A stretch of DNA of 48,978 bases from Sedimentitalea sp042687825 (GTDB lineage: Bacteria > Pseudomonadota > Alphaproteobacteria > Rhodobacterales > Rhodobacteraceae): the NCBI RefSeq assembly GCF_042687825.1, contig NZ_JBHUQE010000022.1, forward strand, positions 1 through 48,978, in the 5' to 3' direction. Positions 1 through 8,987 of this stretch are shown piece by piece; position 1 is the first letter of the stretch; every line of letters starts with the position of its first letter. A model generated the notes under the pieces. That model did no database searches. It had not been told where the DNA came from and saw only the letters and a list, made by a program, of their open reading frames with translations. The position numbers and the translations under genes are program-made.

Positions 1-2158
1 CGCCATTCAGGATGTCGGCGCCGTTGCCGCCCCAGACCGTATCCGCGCCATGCACATCGTTCTGCCCGTGGTCATGGAACGTGTCATCGCCATCGCCCAG
101 ATAGATCTTGTCCCGGCCCCAGCCGCCCCAGACCTGATCGTCGCCATCGCCGCCATAGATCGTGTCATATTGCGTGCCGCCATAGATGCGGTCATCCCCG
201 ATGCCGCCCCGGATCACATCCGCCCCGGCATCGCCGTGCAATTCGTCCCGGCCACCGCCGCCATTCCGGATGTCGGCGCCATTGCCGCCCCCGACCGTAT
301 CCGCGCCCTGCACATCGTTCTGCCCGTGGTCATGGAACGTGTCCTCGCCATCGCCCCGATAGATCTTGTCCCGGCCCCAGCCGCCCCAGACCTGATCGTC
401 GCCAGCGCCGCCATAGATCGTGTCGGATTGCGTGCCGCCATAGATGCGGGCATCCCCGATGCCGCCCCGGATCACATCCGCCCCGACACCGCCGTGCAAT
501 TCGTCCCGGCCACCGCCGCCATTCAGGATGTCGGCGCCGCCAAACCCGTGGATCACGTCATTGCCGTCGCGCCCGACGACATGGTCGGCCGTCGATCCCA
601 CCCGGGTCACCTCGAGCCGCAGGTTGCCCCAGGACTTGATGTCAAATTCCAGCGCCCGGGAGGAAACCGTCTTGCCGTCAAAATGCGTGATCGCCGCGGT
701 GGCGCGCGGATCGGTACCGCCCGCGGCATTGTCCCAAAGCTCGGTGCCGGTCACGAAATACCGGGCCGGCAGGGACAGATCCGCAAAGGTCAGGGACACG
801 TCCTGCTGGTCGGCACCGCTGCGTTCGGACACGAACAGGACGGTCCGGGCCGCATCCGCAAAACCATGAACGTCCAGCGCACCCTCCTGGCTCCAGTCCA
901 GTACCGGGGTCAGCCCGGCCAGGCTTTCGGACATCAGCTTAAACATCTCGCCGGACAGGGTCGTCTCGTTGCCGTCCTTTGACACCAGGGTGATCGCCTG
1001 CGTGGTGTCAAAGGTCAGCGGCCAGGTATGGGCGGTCTGAATGCCGTTGGTGACCAGCTGAAAGAAATTCTCGACCAGCATCGACGCATGTTGCAGCCCC
1101 CGGTTCTGCTCGGCCCCCTTGGCATTGGTGTTCCATTCGGAAATGTGGAACAAAAGCGGCGCGTCCGAGACCTGCCGGTCCAGCGCATCCTCCAGCCGGT
1201 CGAATTGCGAAAAGAAGAATTCGTGGCTGGTATCGACGCCGGCAAAGCCCTCGCGCTGGTAATAATGCTGGACCAGACCGTCAATGACGCTGGCCGCGCC
1301 GGTCACCCCGTTGACCCCCTCGGCAATCTGAAAGACCTGGTTATAGGCGGTGCCCTGGCCCGGCACGGTCACCTTGACCCAATCCGCCGGCGGCGTGCCA
1401 CCGTGGTTCTTCTGGACATAATCTTCGGTAAAGGGCCAGAGCATCCCGTGTTTCGTGCCGACATAAAGGGTGGTGTCGTTCTTGGGCGAAAACATCTGCG
1501 AGGCCGAGGAATGCGATTGCAGGATGATGTCGATATCCGGTTCGCCAAGCGCTTTCAGCTTGTCCTGCACGGCCACGGCCACGACCCCGGCCACCCGGCC
1601 ATATTCGGTTGCGGTCATCTGGCCGCTGGCCCAGAATTCGTTTCCGATTTCAAAGCCGGTGATCTCGATGCCGTTCTTGCGCGCCTCGGCGACCGTCGTC
1701 TCGACAAGCTCCAGCAGGGTGTCAAGATAGGTCTGGCTGACCTCGCTGCGCTGCCCATAGGTACCCTTGATCATCGCCGCGCCGGCGATGTCCTCAAAGG
1801 CCATCCGCGTCGGCAGCACCATCGTGACGTTCATGTCCTTTTCACCGGCCACCCGGAAAAAGTCGTCCATCGGCACCAGGGTCTCGTCCGGATTGACATG
1901 CGAGACGCTGCGGTTCGGCGCCGCCATGTCAAACAGCAGTTCGGTGACCGCCCCCCCGGGATAGCGCAGGGTCGAGACACCGATCTCCTTGGTGATCGAA
2001 CTCAGAACCGAGTCGGCCTTGGTGAACTCCTCGTCATATTTGGTGACCACGTTGGACCCGAAATGTTCCGGGGTCACCATGACCGGTTCGCTGAAAGAGC
2101 GCTGGTTCTTGACTGAATAGCTGTTCGAATTCTCCATTTCCGCGCCCACCGAATTCAT
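1..2158 (-). CDS. Secreted clan-A-like glycoside hydrolase with C-terminal RTX repeats (3' end outside window)
   Basis: The reverse strand is open from an ATG at 2158 to the left edge (719 codons visible), so the C-terminus is missing. Residues ~1-520 look like a TIM-barrel glycosidase: GNEFW holds a candidate acid/base Glu174 and ISEWN a candidate nucleophile Glu341, the Asn-Glu and strand-end Glu pattern of clan GH-A (families such as GH39, GH51 and GH79). From ~525 onward there are glycine/aspartate nonapeptides of the GGxGxDxL type, the calcium-binding RTX repeats of type I secreted proteins. No N-terminal signal peptide is visible, as expected for that route. An in-frame ATG at 2137 is an alternative start; neither has a strong ribosome site. 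Given the surrounding polysaccharide genes, I infer an extracellular enzyme that trims or remodels the polymer. Family and substrate are not determined. Confidence 0.8.
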   Translation of the reverse strand, partial: MNSVGAEMENSNSYSVKNQRSFSEPVMVTPEHFGSNVVTKYDEEFTKADSVLSSITKEIGVSTLRYPGGAVTELLFDMAAPNRSVSHVNPDETLVPMDDFFRVAGEKDMNVTMVLPTRMAFEDIAGAAMIKGTYGQRSEVSQTYLDTLLELVETTVAEARKNGIEITGFEIGNEFWASGQMTATEYGRVAGVVAVAVQDKLKALGEPDIDIILQSHSSASQMFSPKNDTTLYVGTKHGMLWPFTEDYVQKNHGGTPPADWVKVTVPGQGTAYNQVFQIAEGVNGVTGAASVIDGLVQHYYQREGFAGVDTSHEFFFSQFDRLEDALDRQVSDAPLLFHISEWNTNAKGAEQNRGLQHASMLVENFFQLVTNGIQTAHTWPLTFDTTQAITLVSKDGNETTLSGEMFKLMSESLAGLTPVLDWSQEGALDVHGFADAARTVLFVSERSGADQQDVSLTFADLSLPARYFVTGTELWDNAAGGTDPRATAAITHFDGKTVSSRALEFDIKSWGNLRLEVTRVGSTADHVVGRDGNDVIHGFGGADILNGGGGRDELHGGVGADVIRGGIGDARIYGGTQSDTIYGGAGDDQVWGGWGRDKIYRGDGEDTFHDHGQNDVQGADTVGGGNGADIRNGGGGRDELHGDAGADVIRGGIGDDRIYGGTQYDTIYGGDGDDQVWGGWGRDKIYLGDGDDTFHDHGQNDVHGADTVWGGNGADILNG
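3..540 (-). repeat. 258-bp tandem repeat inside the RTX region
   Basis: Two nearly identical copies lie at 3-260 and 261-518, and a third begins at 519 and then diverges. The period is exactly 258 bp, which is 86 codons, so frame is preserved. Each unit encodes about nine RTX nonapeptides plus a less regular DTFHDHGQND segment. The array runs to the window edge and may contain more copies. Confidence 0.9.
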
Positions 2159-2576
2159 CTGTTGGCGGCGATGAAACCGGAGCGGCGTGGTGAAACCGGG
2201 CAATCAATGTGGCATCTACCGGATAACTGCCGCGCATTTTCCCGACATTCGCCTTAAATCCTTTACAGCCGGGCGGGGCGGTGGCTTCCGCCGGATGGCC
2301 GGCATCCGGGGCAAGGTGCGCCGATCGGCCAGAAAACCGTATTATTTTCCTTGTTTTTCTTAGTCTTACACACACTGCCTCTGCGGTTTTGGTCGCGATA
2401 AACGCCCGACACATGGCGCGACCGGCCCGCTTCGGGGCGCGGCGGGCGGGGGCCGTGAATCGCCGCGCACCGCCCTGATCTGAACAGAGGGTAAAGGGCG
2501 CGCGCGCGCGCTTAAGCCGGCCTTGGTCCGGGCTGCGGCAGGGTGCGCCGGTTCCGTTCCAGCACAGGAGGTCCGG
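2159..2576. promoter_or_regulatory. Divergent intergenic region, 418 bp
   Basis: This gap separates the leftward glycosidase from the rightward DUF2793 gene, so promoters for both are expected here. It holds an AT-rich stretch near 2338-2400, unusual in this GC-rich DNA. It also holds a perfect hairpin at 2291-2309 (CCGGATG, loop GCCGG, CATCCGG) and an alternating GC run at 2498-2511 of a kind that can adopt Z-form. I cannot assign -35/-10 boxes. I see no convincing gene in it. Confidence 0.5.
2566..2571 (+). promoter_or_regulatory. Ribosome binding site AGGAGG
   Basis: A perfect Shine-Dalgarno sequence ends five bases before the ATG at 2577. It fixes that start over an earlier in-frame codon at 2523. 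Confidence 0.85.
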
Positions 2577-3914
2577 ATGCCGGACAATTCGCCAATCCTC
2601 TCCCTGCCGTTCCTGATGCCCAGCCAGGCGCAGAAACATGTGACCCATAACGAGGCATTGCGGCGGCTGGATGTCGTGGTGCAACTGCGCGTCGCCGCCT
2701 TTGACGCGGTCACCCCGCCGGCCGATCCGGCCGAGGGCGAGGTGCATGCCCTGGGCGCCCAGCCCGAGGCGGCCTGGGCCGGGCAGGCGCATGCACTGGC
2801 GGCCTGGCTGGACGGAACCTGGCATTTCCTGCCGCCGCAGGAGGGCTGGCGCGCCTGGGGCCGCAGCGAACAGCAGCTGCGGATCTGGACCGGCAGCGCC
2901 TGGGTGCTGCCGGCGGCCGATATCGACAATCTGCAGTCGCTCGGCATCGGCACCGCCTCGGATGCCAGCAACCGGCTGGCGGTGCGCGCAGAGGCGACGC
3001 TGCTGACCCATGACGGCGACGGCCACCAGCTCAAGATCAACAAGGCGGCGGCCGGCGACACCGCCACGGTGCTGTTCCAGTCGGACTGGACCGGCCATGC
3101 CGAGATGGGCCTGGCCGGGGATACCGATTTCGTCCTCAAGGTCTCGGAGGATGGCACCAGCTGGACCGAGGCGCTGCGGCTGGACGCAGCCAGCGGCACC
3201 GCCGGCGGCACGGCGGTGCAGGCCGGACCCCGGGACGCCACGGCAGGCCGTCTGATGCGTGTCGGCGGCTTTGGCCTGGGGGCGACAGCGCCCACGGTGC
3301 TGGCGGATCTGGATGCCACCGACACGCCCACCGGGTTCTACCGGATGACCGCGGCCAGCCAGAACCGTCCCGTTGGCGCCGACACCGGGGTGGTCTGCAT
3401 CCAGCGCCACGACGCCGGCGCCTTTCTGCAGCAGGTGACCCTGACATCGGGTATCTGCCTGCAGCGCTATCACGGCGGCGGCAGCTTTACCGCCTGGTCC
3501 ACGCAATATGGCAGCGGCAACATTCTGGGGCCGGTCAGCCAGGCCGGCGGACAGCCCACCGGAGCGGTGATCGAACGCGGCAGCACCGCCGCCGGCGATT
3601 ATCTGCGCCTGGCCGATGGCAGCCAGATCTGCACCCGGTCGATCCGGCTGACCCAGCAGAACCTGAACACCGCCTATGGCGGGCTGTTCCGTTCCAAGAA
3701 CCTGCTGGCGGGCAATCTGGATCTGCCGGTCGCCTTCAGCGCCACCCCGGTCTTTAACGCGACGGTGCGGGTCGACAATTTCGCCACCATGTGCGCCTGG
3801 GGCGGCACCGGCAACGCCACCAGCCTGCCGCCGATCCTGTTCGGCGTGTCGCCGATTTCCCTGGGCAACCGCGACATCACCGTCGATATCGTCGCCACCG
3901 GCACCTGGGTCTGA
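2577..3914 (+). CDS. DUF2793 domain protein with pyocin-knob/tail-fibre-like C-terminus
   Basis: 445 residues. The N-terminus, with the LPFLMPSQAQKHVTHNEALR motif, matches the DUF2793 family, which is common in Rhodobacterales and often found in phage or gene-transfer-agent contexts. Residues ~55-110 form the rest of that domain (WHFLPPQEGW, IWTGSAWV). The later part contains a GFYRM ... NRPVGADTG ... AWSTQYG pattern like the knob domain of pyocin and phage tail fibres, which bind surface glycans. No signal peptide or membrane segment is seen. The stop lies six bases from the convergent manC stop. A role in recognising the local polysaccharide is inference; it may instead be a phage-derived cargo gene. 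Confidence 0.75.
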   Translation: MPDNSPILSLPFLMPSQAQKHVTHNEALRRLDVVVQLRVAAFDAVTPPADPAEGEVHALGAQPEAAWAGQAHALAAWLDGTWHFLPPQEGWRAWGRSEQQLRIWTGSAWVLPAADIDNLQSLGIGTASDASNRLAVRAEATLLTHDGDGHQLKINKAAAGDTATVLFQSDWTGHAEMGLAGDTDFVLKVSEDGTSWTEALRLDAASGTAGGTAVQAGPRDATAGRLMRVGGFGLGATAPTVLADLDATDTPTGFYRMTAASQNRPVGADTGVVCIQRHDAGAFLQQVTLTSGICLQRYHGGGSFTAWSTQYGSGNILGPVSQAGGQPTGAVIERGSTAAGDYLRLADGSQICTRSIRLTQQNLNTAYGGLFRSKNLLAGNLDLPVAFSATPVFNATVRVDNFATMCAWGGTGNATSLPPILFGVSPISLGNRDITVDIVATGTWV

Positions 3915-3920
3915 GCGGCT

Positions 3921-5342
3921 CTAACTGCGGGAATAGACATCCTCGTAGCGGATGATGTCATCCTCGCCCAGATAGCTGCCGGTCTGCACCTCGATCAGAA
4001 CCATCGGCACCTTGCCGGGGTTCTCCATCCGGTGCACCGCCCCGAGCGGGATATAGACCGACTGGTTTTCGCTGATCAGCCTGACCTCGTCGTCGACGGT
4101 GACCCTGGCGGTGCCTTCGACCACGATCCAGTGTTCCGAGCGGTGGTGATGGCTCTGCAGGCTCAGCGCCGCCCCGGGATGCACCACGATGCGCTTGACC
4201 TGGAACCGTTCGCCGATGACCAGGCTTTCGAACCAGCCCCAGGGGCGGTGGTCCTTGGGAAAGCTTTCGGCCTGTTTGGCCTGTTTCGCCTTCAGCGCCG
4301 CCACCGCCTGTTTCACGTCCTGGGCGCGGGCGGCATCGGCCACCAGCACCGCGTCGGGCATCGCCACGGTGATGATGTTCCTCAGGCCGATCCCGACCAC
4401 CTCCAGCGCGTCATCCTCGCTGCGCAGCAGGGTGTCGTCGCAATCCAGCGCCGTGGCATTGCCCGCCGTCGCCACACCGCGTTCGTCCGGGCCGGTCTCG
4501 CGCCAGACCGCGTCCCAGCCGCCCAGATCGGACCAGCCGGCGGCAAAGGGCACGACGCTCAGATTGTCGGCCCGCTCCATCACCGCATAGTCGATGGAAA
4601 TGTCATCCGCCTGGCCCCAGGGCTCGGGCGCCAGCCGCAGAAAGCCCAGATCCGGCTGGCCCTGATCGACCGCCGCCTGCACCGGTTCCACCAGATCCGG
4701 CGCATGGGCGCGGAAGGCCGCGAGGATGGTCTTGATCGAAAACAGGAAAATCCCGGCATTCCACAGATAGGTGCCCGCCGCCAGCATCTCGGCGGCGCGC
4801 GCCGCATCGGGTTTTTCCACGAATTGTTTCAGCGCCAGCGGCCGGGCGGCGAAATCGCCCGGATCCTCGGCCAGTTCCAGATAGCCATAGCCGGTTTCCG
4901 CATGGGTCGGCTTGATCCCGAAGGTGACCAGCTGCCCGGCCTCGGCCGCCGGCACCCCGGCCATCACCGCAGCGCGAAAGGCGGCCGCATCGGGCACCAC
5001 ATGGTCGCTGGGCGCCACCAGCATCAGCGCCGCCGGGTCGGTCTTTTCCAGCCACAGCGCGGCGGCCAGCACCGCGGGCGCGGTGTTGCGGCCCTCGGGT
5101 TCGATCAGGATCGCCGCCGGATCGACCCCGGCCGCGGCCAGCTGCTCGGTGACGATGAACCGGAAATCGGAATTGGTCAGCACCATGGGCGACGCAAATT
5201 CCGGCCCCGACAGGCGCGCCGCGCTGGCCTGAAACAACGTGCTGTCGCCGATCAGCGCGGCGAATTGCTTCGGATAGCTTTTGCGCGACAGCGGCCACAG
5301 CCGGGTGCCGGAACCGCCACACAGAAGAACGGGGGTGATCAT
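3921..5342 (-). CDS. manC: Mannose-1-phosphate guanylyltransferase / mannose-6-phosphate isomerase
   Basis: 473 residues, the usual length of the bifunctional ManC/AlgA/CpsB enzymes. The N-terminal nucleotidyltransferase carries GGSGTRLWPLSRKSYPKQF (residues ~9-27), then the APSDHVV and FVEKPD motifs. The C-terminal ~120 residues are a type II phosphomannose isomerase cupin with the metal-binding SLQSHHHRSEHW cluster. It makes GDP-mannose from mannose-1-phosphate and can supply mannose-6-phosphate from fructose-6-phosphate. A GGAG lies about ten bases before the ATG at 5342. GDP-mannose is the substrate of Gmd (16839-17960) and then Fcl (6216-7190), so this gene probably heads the GDP-fucose branch although the three are not contiguous. 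Confidence 0.95.
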   Translation of the reverse strand: MITPVLLCGGSGTRLWPLSRKSYPKQFAALIGDSTLFQASAARLSGPEFASPMVLTNSDFRFIVTEQLAAAGVDPAAILIEPEGRNTAPAVLAAALWLEKTDPAALMLVAPSDHVVPDAAAFRAAVMAGVPAAEAGQLVTFGIKPTHAETGYGYLELAEDPGDFAARPLALKQFVEKPDAARAAEMLAAGTYLWNAGIFLFSIKTILAAFRAHAPDLVEPVQAAVDQGQPDLGFLRLAPEPWGQADDISIDYAVMERADNLSVVPFAAGWSDLGGWDAVWRETGPDERGVATAGNATALDCDDTLLRSEDDALEVVGIGLRNIITVAMPDAVLVADAARAQDVKQAVAALKAKQAKQAESFPKDHRPWGWFESLVIGERFQVKRIVVHPGAALSLQSHHHRSEHWIVVEGTARVTVDDEVRLISENQSVYIPLGAVHRMENPGKVPMVLIEVQTGSYLGEDDIIRYEDVYSRS

Positions 5343-5499
5343 GCGGATGGGCTCCTGCTATCCCTCAAGTTGCGCCCAACATATCCCCTGAACCCGCCCT
5401 GCGTTTCAAGCCGGTAAATCGGGCCCCGGATCTGTTGGCCTTTGCCGCGCGCGGACCTATAAGGACATCCCGCCCCGCGCCCCCAGACAAAGGCCCGAC

Positions 5500-6210
5500 A
5501 TGTCCCGGCTTCTATTCACCGTGAACCCCTGTTTTCCCCGGTCCGGCCACCGCTTTCTGCGCAGCATCTGCAAGGCCTATTTCGGCCCCGACATGGTGTT
5601 CCACTCGGATCGCCGGGCCAAGCGCCGCAACATCGAGAACCCGAATTACATCAAGGATCACGATTTCGGCCTGCTGAACGGCACCCCGGACCGGCCGATC
5701 ACCCCCGAGGCGCAATATCTGGTGCAATACCGGCACCCGCTGGAAAGCGTGCAATCCTATTTCGAGTTCCGGGTGCATCACGGGCGCACCGAGGACGGGG
5801 CCGACAGCTGGGCCGAATTCCTGCCCTGGGCGCTGGATTACTGGAAAGCCTTTGTCAGCAAATGGTGCCTGGACAGCGACCGTCTGGCCGGCCACCGCCG
5901 GCTCGTGGTGCGTTATGGCGATCTCTATGCCGACACCCCGGGCAGCGCGCGCCGGGCCCTGACCTTTCTGACCGGCGGGCGCGAGGAAATCGATCCCGAC
6001 CGGCTGAAACGGGCGGTGGCGCAGTTCAGCGGCGGCTTTGCCCGCTATGCCGAGGACCAGGCCCAGGGCAGCCAGCGCGAGAAAAAGGCCCGCGACATCC
6101 GCGATTTCCGCTATTTCGACGACTCGCTCTATCGGATCGAGGAAGACCTGGCCGAGGCCTATCTGCAGCCGCTGGGCCTGCCCCGGCTGGGGGCGGCACC
6201 CGCCGCCTGA
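5500..6210 (+). CDS. Sulfotransferase-family protein (1 of 5)
   Basis: 236 residues. FPRSGHRFLRS near residue 14 fits the 5'-phosphosulfate-binding loop of PAPS-dependent sulfotransferases, and the YRHPLESVQSYFEF segment near residue 76 fits the 3'-phosphate-binding motif. An AAAGG sits just upstream of the ATG at 5500. The gene is divergent from manC across 157 bp and convergent with fcl, with five bases between the stops. By family the enzyme would transfer sulfate from PAPS to a sugar hydroxyl. The acceptor is presumably the polysaccharide made here, or one of its intermediates. The regiochemistry cannot be read from sequence. Confidence 0.75.
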   Translation: MSRLLFTVNPCFPRSGHRFLRSICKAYFGPDMVFHSDRRAKRRNIENPNYIKDHDFGLLNGTPDRPITPEAQYLVQYRHPLESVQSYFEFRVHHGRTEDGADSWAEFLPWALDYWKAFVSKWCLDSDRLAGHRRLVVRYGDLYADTPGSARRALTFLTGGREEIDPDRLKRAVAQFSGGFARYAEDQAQGSQREKKARDIRDFRYFDDSLYRIEEDLAEAYLQPLGLPRLGAAPAA

Positions 6211-6215
6211 CGGAA

Positions 6216-7190
6216 CTATTTTGCCCGCAGCGCCTCCGGGTCCTGCGCCAGGAACCAGGCATAGGTGTCGGCGATGCCCTGCTGCAGCCCGATGCCGGCG
6301 CGCCAGCCCAGCCGCGCCAGGCGGCTGACATCCATCAGCTTTCTGGGCGCGCCATCGGGTTTTGTCGCGTCAAAGACCAGCCGGCCGGCAAACCCCGTGA
6401 CCCGCGCCACGGTCTCGGCCAGTTCGCGGATGGTGACATCGCTGCCCGACCCGACATTGATATGGCTCAGCATCGGCCGGGTCTCGCGCTGATAGGTCTC
6501 GTCATCCAGATCCATCACAAAGAGGCTGGCCGCCGCCATGTCGTCCACATGCAGGAACTCGCGCATCGGCTTGCCCGAGCCCCAGATCACCACCTCGTCG
6601 GCACCGTCCTGAACCGCCTGGTGAAAGCGCAGGATCAGCGCCGGCAGCACATGCGAATTCTCGGGATGGAAATTGTCGCCCGGCCCATAGAGGTTGGTCG
6701 GCATCACGCTGCGGTAATCGGTGCCGTATTGCCGGTTATAGCTTTCGCACAGCTTGATCCCGGCGATCTTGGCGATGGCATAGGGCTCGTTGGTGGGCTC
6801 CAGCGTGCCGGTCAGCAGCGCATCCTCGGCCATCGGCTGATCGGCCAGTTTCGGATAGATGCAGGAACTGCCCAGCTGCAGCAGTTTCGTGACCCCGGCG
6901 GCATAGGCCTGGTGGATGACGTTGCACTCGATCATCAGGTTTTCATAGATGAACTGCGCCGGATAGCTGTTATTGGCGACGATGCCGCCGACCCTGGCGG
7001 CGGCCAGGATCACCCGGTCGGGGCGCTCGGCGGCCATGAAACCGGCCACTGCGCGCTGATCGGTCAGATCCAGCTCGGCGCTGGTCCGGGTCAGCAGCGT
7101 GATGTCGGCACCGGCGGCCTGGCGGGCGGCCAGCTGACGGCAGATCGCCCCGCCGACCATGCCGCGATGTCCTGCAACGTATATCTTCAT
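6216..7190 (-). CDS. fcl: GDP-L-fucose synthase
   Basis: 324 residues, a normal length for Fcl/WcaG. It has the NADP-binding loop GHRGMVGGAI at the N-terminus, GSSCIYP, the catalytic YAIAK (YxxxK) and PTNLYGP, all diagnostic of this epimerase/reductase. It converts GDP-4-keto-6-deoxymannose to GDP-L-fucose with NADPH. Its upstream partner Gmd is at 16839-17960 in a separate operon, an unusual split because gmd and fcl are usually adjacent. It is divergent from the small orphan gene at 7360 across 169 bp. Confidence 0.96.
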   Translation of the reverse strand: MKIYVAGHRGMVGGAICRQLAARQAAGADITLLTRTSAELDLTDQRAVAGFMAAERPDRVILAAARVGGIVANNSYPAQFIYENLMIECNVIHQAYAAGVTKLLQLGSSCIYPKLADQPMAEDALLTGTLEPTNEPYAIAKIAGIKLCESYNRQYGTDYRSVMPTNLYGPGDNFHPENSHVLPALILRFHQAVQDGADEVVIWGSGKPMREFLHVDDMAAASLFVMDLDDETYQRETRPMLSHINVGSGSDVTIRELAETVARVTGFAGRLVFDATKPDGAPRKLMDVSRLARLGWRAGIGLQQGIADTYAWFLAQDPEALRAK

Positions 7191-7359
7191 GACGGTCTCT
7201 TTCCGACGGCGCGTCTGGCTGTGGATCTGCGCCGCTGCCTACACCGGATCGGCCCCGGTCCGCAACGCCCGCCCCCCCGCGCACCGCGCCGATGCGGCCC
7301 CTGTCCAGACGGCGGGAAACGCTCTTGGCGGCGCCCGGGCGCTTCGCTACAAGGCGGCC

Positions 7360-7905
7360 ATGAGCATCGAACAGCCCCCCCGGACCACACCGGCCTTTCC
7401 GGCCGAGAACGACAGACTGGCCGCCCTGGCCGGCCGCGATCCCATCGCCCATGCCGCCGCGCATCAGGAGCTGGGACCGCATGTCTGGCTGTCCAGCCAG
7501 GCCGAGGCCGGGACCGAGCTGAGCTTTGCCCCGGCCGGCGCAAGCGAGACCGGGTTCCTGCTGCGCATGGACACGGCGGGCCGGTCGCCCTGGGTGTCGC
7601 TGTCCTGGGCGATCGATGTCGAGACCCTGCGTCAGGGCCGCTATGTCGGGCTGATCTGCCAGGTGGTGTCGGACGGGTTCTTTGCCTTTCGCCCCTGCCT
7701 GCGGCTGTTGCAGGCGCAGGGCTTTCACGACCATTTCGCCCCCCAGCACATGGCCGCCTCCGGCGGCGCGCATCTGCTGCAGGGCCATGTCGAGATCCCG
7801 CAGGCGCAGCTGGATGACTGCCAGCGCGCCGAAATTCACCTGTTCTTTTCCGGCGATGCCTTTGCCGCCCGTTTCGAGCGGCTGGAAACCCTGCTGATGC
7901 GCTAA
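7360..7905 (+). CDS. Small uncharacterised protein, paralogue-like to the one at 19277
   Basis: 181 residues; family not recognised. There is no signal peptide, membrane segment or obvious catalytic motif. The core reads as alternating beta strands: SPWVSLSWAIDV, GRYVGLICQV, FRPCLRLLQ, GFHDHF, then AEIHLFFSG. The same order of W-V/M-S/A-L-x-A, a G/F-x-C strand, CLR, GF-D-F and a final E-x-LxF strand occurs in the protein at 19277-19876, so I propose one small beta-rich family. Its stop overlaps the convergent sulfotransferase stop by four bases. The start at 7360 is the first ATG that leaves a normal spacer from fcl; earlier in-frame starts would overlap the fcl 5' end. A carbohydrate-binding or accessory role is only a guess from context. 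Confidence 0.7.
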   Translation: MSIEQPPRTTPAFPAENDRLAALAGRDPIAHAAAHQELGPHVWLSSQAEAGTELSFAPAGASETGFLLRMDTAGRSPWVSLSWAIDVETLRQGRYVGLICQVVSDGFFAFRPCLRLLQAQGFHDHFAPQHMAASGGAHLLQGHVEIPQAQLDDCQRAEIHLFFSGDAFAARFERLETLLMR

Positions 7906-8987
7906 GCCGCCGGCGGGCGCTGCAGCAGATAGCCCAGCAGGGCCTGGCGCGCCGGTTCCGACAGCTGCGGCAGCGCTGCCGCCAGATCGCGCAGGAAATC
8001 CGCGCCGAACTTGCCGGGCGCGGGTGCGTCTTCCGCCTCGGGGCGGCGATAGACGATGCCGTACTGCTCTTGCAGAAACCGCATGTCCTCGGCGACCGCG
8101 TCCCAGGTGCGGATCCGGTCCTGCAGCGGCAAGAGACCGCCCTTGCTGCCCCGGAGTGCGAACAATACCGCGCGGTCCTCAGGCGTCAGCGCCACCCGCA
8201 TCCGGCAATCCTGCAACTGGCCGGGGCCGGCACCGGTGCCCGGCAGATAGAGCGAGGACAGGAATTCGGTGACCTCGTCGGAAATCCCCTCATTGGTCAT
8301 CTGCGGCGCGATCCCGCCGGGCGCCACCCCCAGGGTGCGCAGGAAATCCGCCACCAGCCCGCCGGGCGCGGCACAGGCGGTTTCGAAACTGCGAAACTGC
8401 ACCGCCTCGGCGCCGAACACCGCCGCCCAATGGTCGTGGATCCGGCGATAGCGCCCGGCGGCATTGCGGATATGCACCGCCTTGCTGTCCTCCAGCCGCA
8501 TGCCGTTTCCCTTGACGTTCTCCTGCATCGCGCTGGACACAAAGGCCACCGGATCGCGGGTATAGAGCAGCACCCGATAGGCCAGCCCGCCGGGCAGATC
8601 CGCGCCCAGCCCGTCCAGCCGCGCCCGCACCCGCGCGACCTCGGGCGGCTGAAAGGTACAGGCATCCTCGGCCGACAGCACCACCGTGCCGCCGTCAAAA
8701 CGGCCCAGCACCTCGCCCAGACGCCGCAGATGCTGCCGCGCCTGCTGGCGGATCTCGACCGGACCCAGCCCCTGACGGCGGTTGGCATGATAGGTCGCGG
8801 CGCGGTCGGAAAAGGCGTTGATAAAGAATTGCGACTGGTTCACCGGCAGAAAGCCCGGAAACAACAGACCCCGGCGGCGCAACAGCCCGTGATTGTGTTT
8901 CAGCGTCGCCTGGATGCTGCTGGTACCGGTCTTGTGCAGACCGATATGCAGCACGACCGTTTTCGCCGGCGTCTGGATATCCGCCAT
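7902..8987 (-). CDS. Sulfotransferase-family protein (2 of 5)
   Basis: 361 residues from the ATG at 8987, chosen because GGAAGGGA lies just upstream; an ATG at 9059 would add an unconserved tail. VVLHIGLHKTGTSSIQ near residues 10-25 is the phosphosulfate loop of the 'HxGxxKTGTSSIQ' class of bacterial sulfotransferases. YTRDPVAFVSSAMQ around 155-170 is the likely 3'-phosphate site. The class is common in Rhodobacterales polysaccharide loci. It faces the glycosyltransferase operon at 9289 across a 301-bp divergent gap. Acceptor unknown. Confidence 0.8.
   Translation of the reverse strand: MADIQTPAKTVVLHIGLHKTGTSSIQATLKHNHGLLRRRGLLFPGFLPVNQSQFFINAFSDRAATYHANRRQGLGPVEIRQQARQHLRRLGEVLGRFDGGTVVLSAEDACTFQPPEVARVRARLDGLGADLPGGLAYRVLLYTRDPVAFVSSAMQENVKGNGMRLEDSKAVHIRNAAGRYRRIHDHWAAVFGAEAVQFRSFETACAAPGGLVADFLRTLGVAPGGIAPQMTNEGISDEVTEFLSSLYLPGTGAGPGQLQDCRMRVALTPEDRAVLFALRGSKGGLLPLQDRIRTWDAVAEDMRFLQEQYGIVYRRPEAEDAPAPGKFGADFLRDLAAALPQLSEPARQALLGYLLQRPPAA

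Noticed and set aside
3..540. Regular repeats at the left edge as a CRISPR array
   Set aside because: The 258-bp period, divisibility by three and RTX coding content show that it is a protein repeat.
50..2116. Long rightward open frames at 50-982 and 1028-2116
   Set aside because: They are antisense to the glycosidase-RTX gene, whose reverse-strand frame shows clear RTX and GNEFW/ISEWN motifs. The rightward frames are low-complexity products of high GC.
2281..2478. 65-codon rightward frame in the first intergenic region
   Set aside because: No ribosome site, no recognisable fold, and it crosses the hairpin and AT-rich promoter-like sequence.
5862..7817. 651-codon rightward frame
   Set aside because: Overlaps a sulfotransferase in another frame and lies antisense to fcl; no domain is visible.
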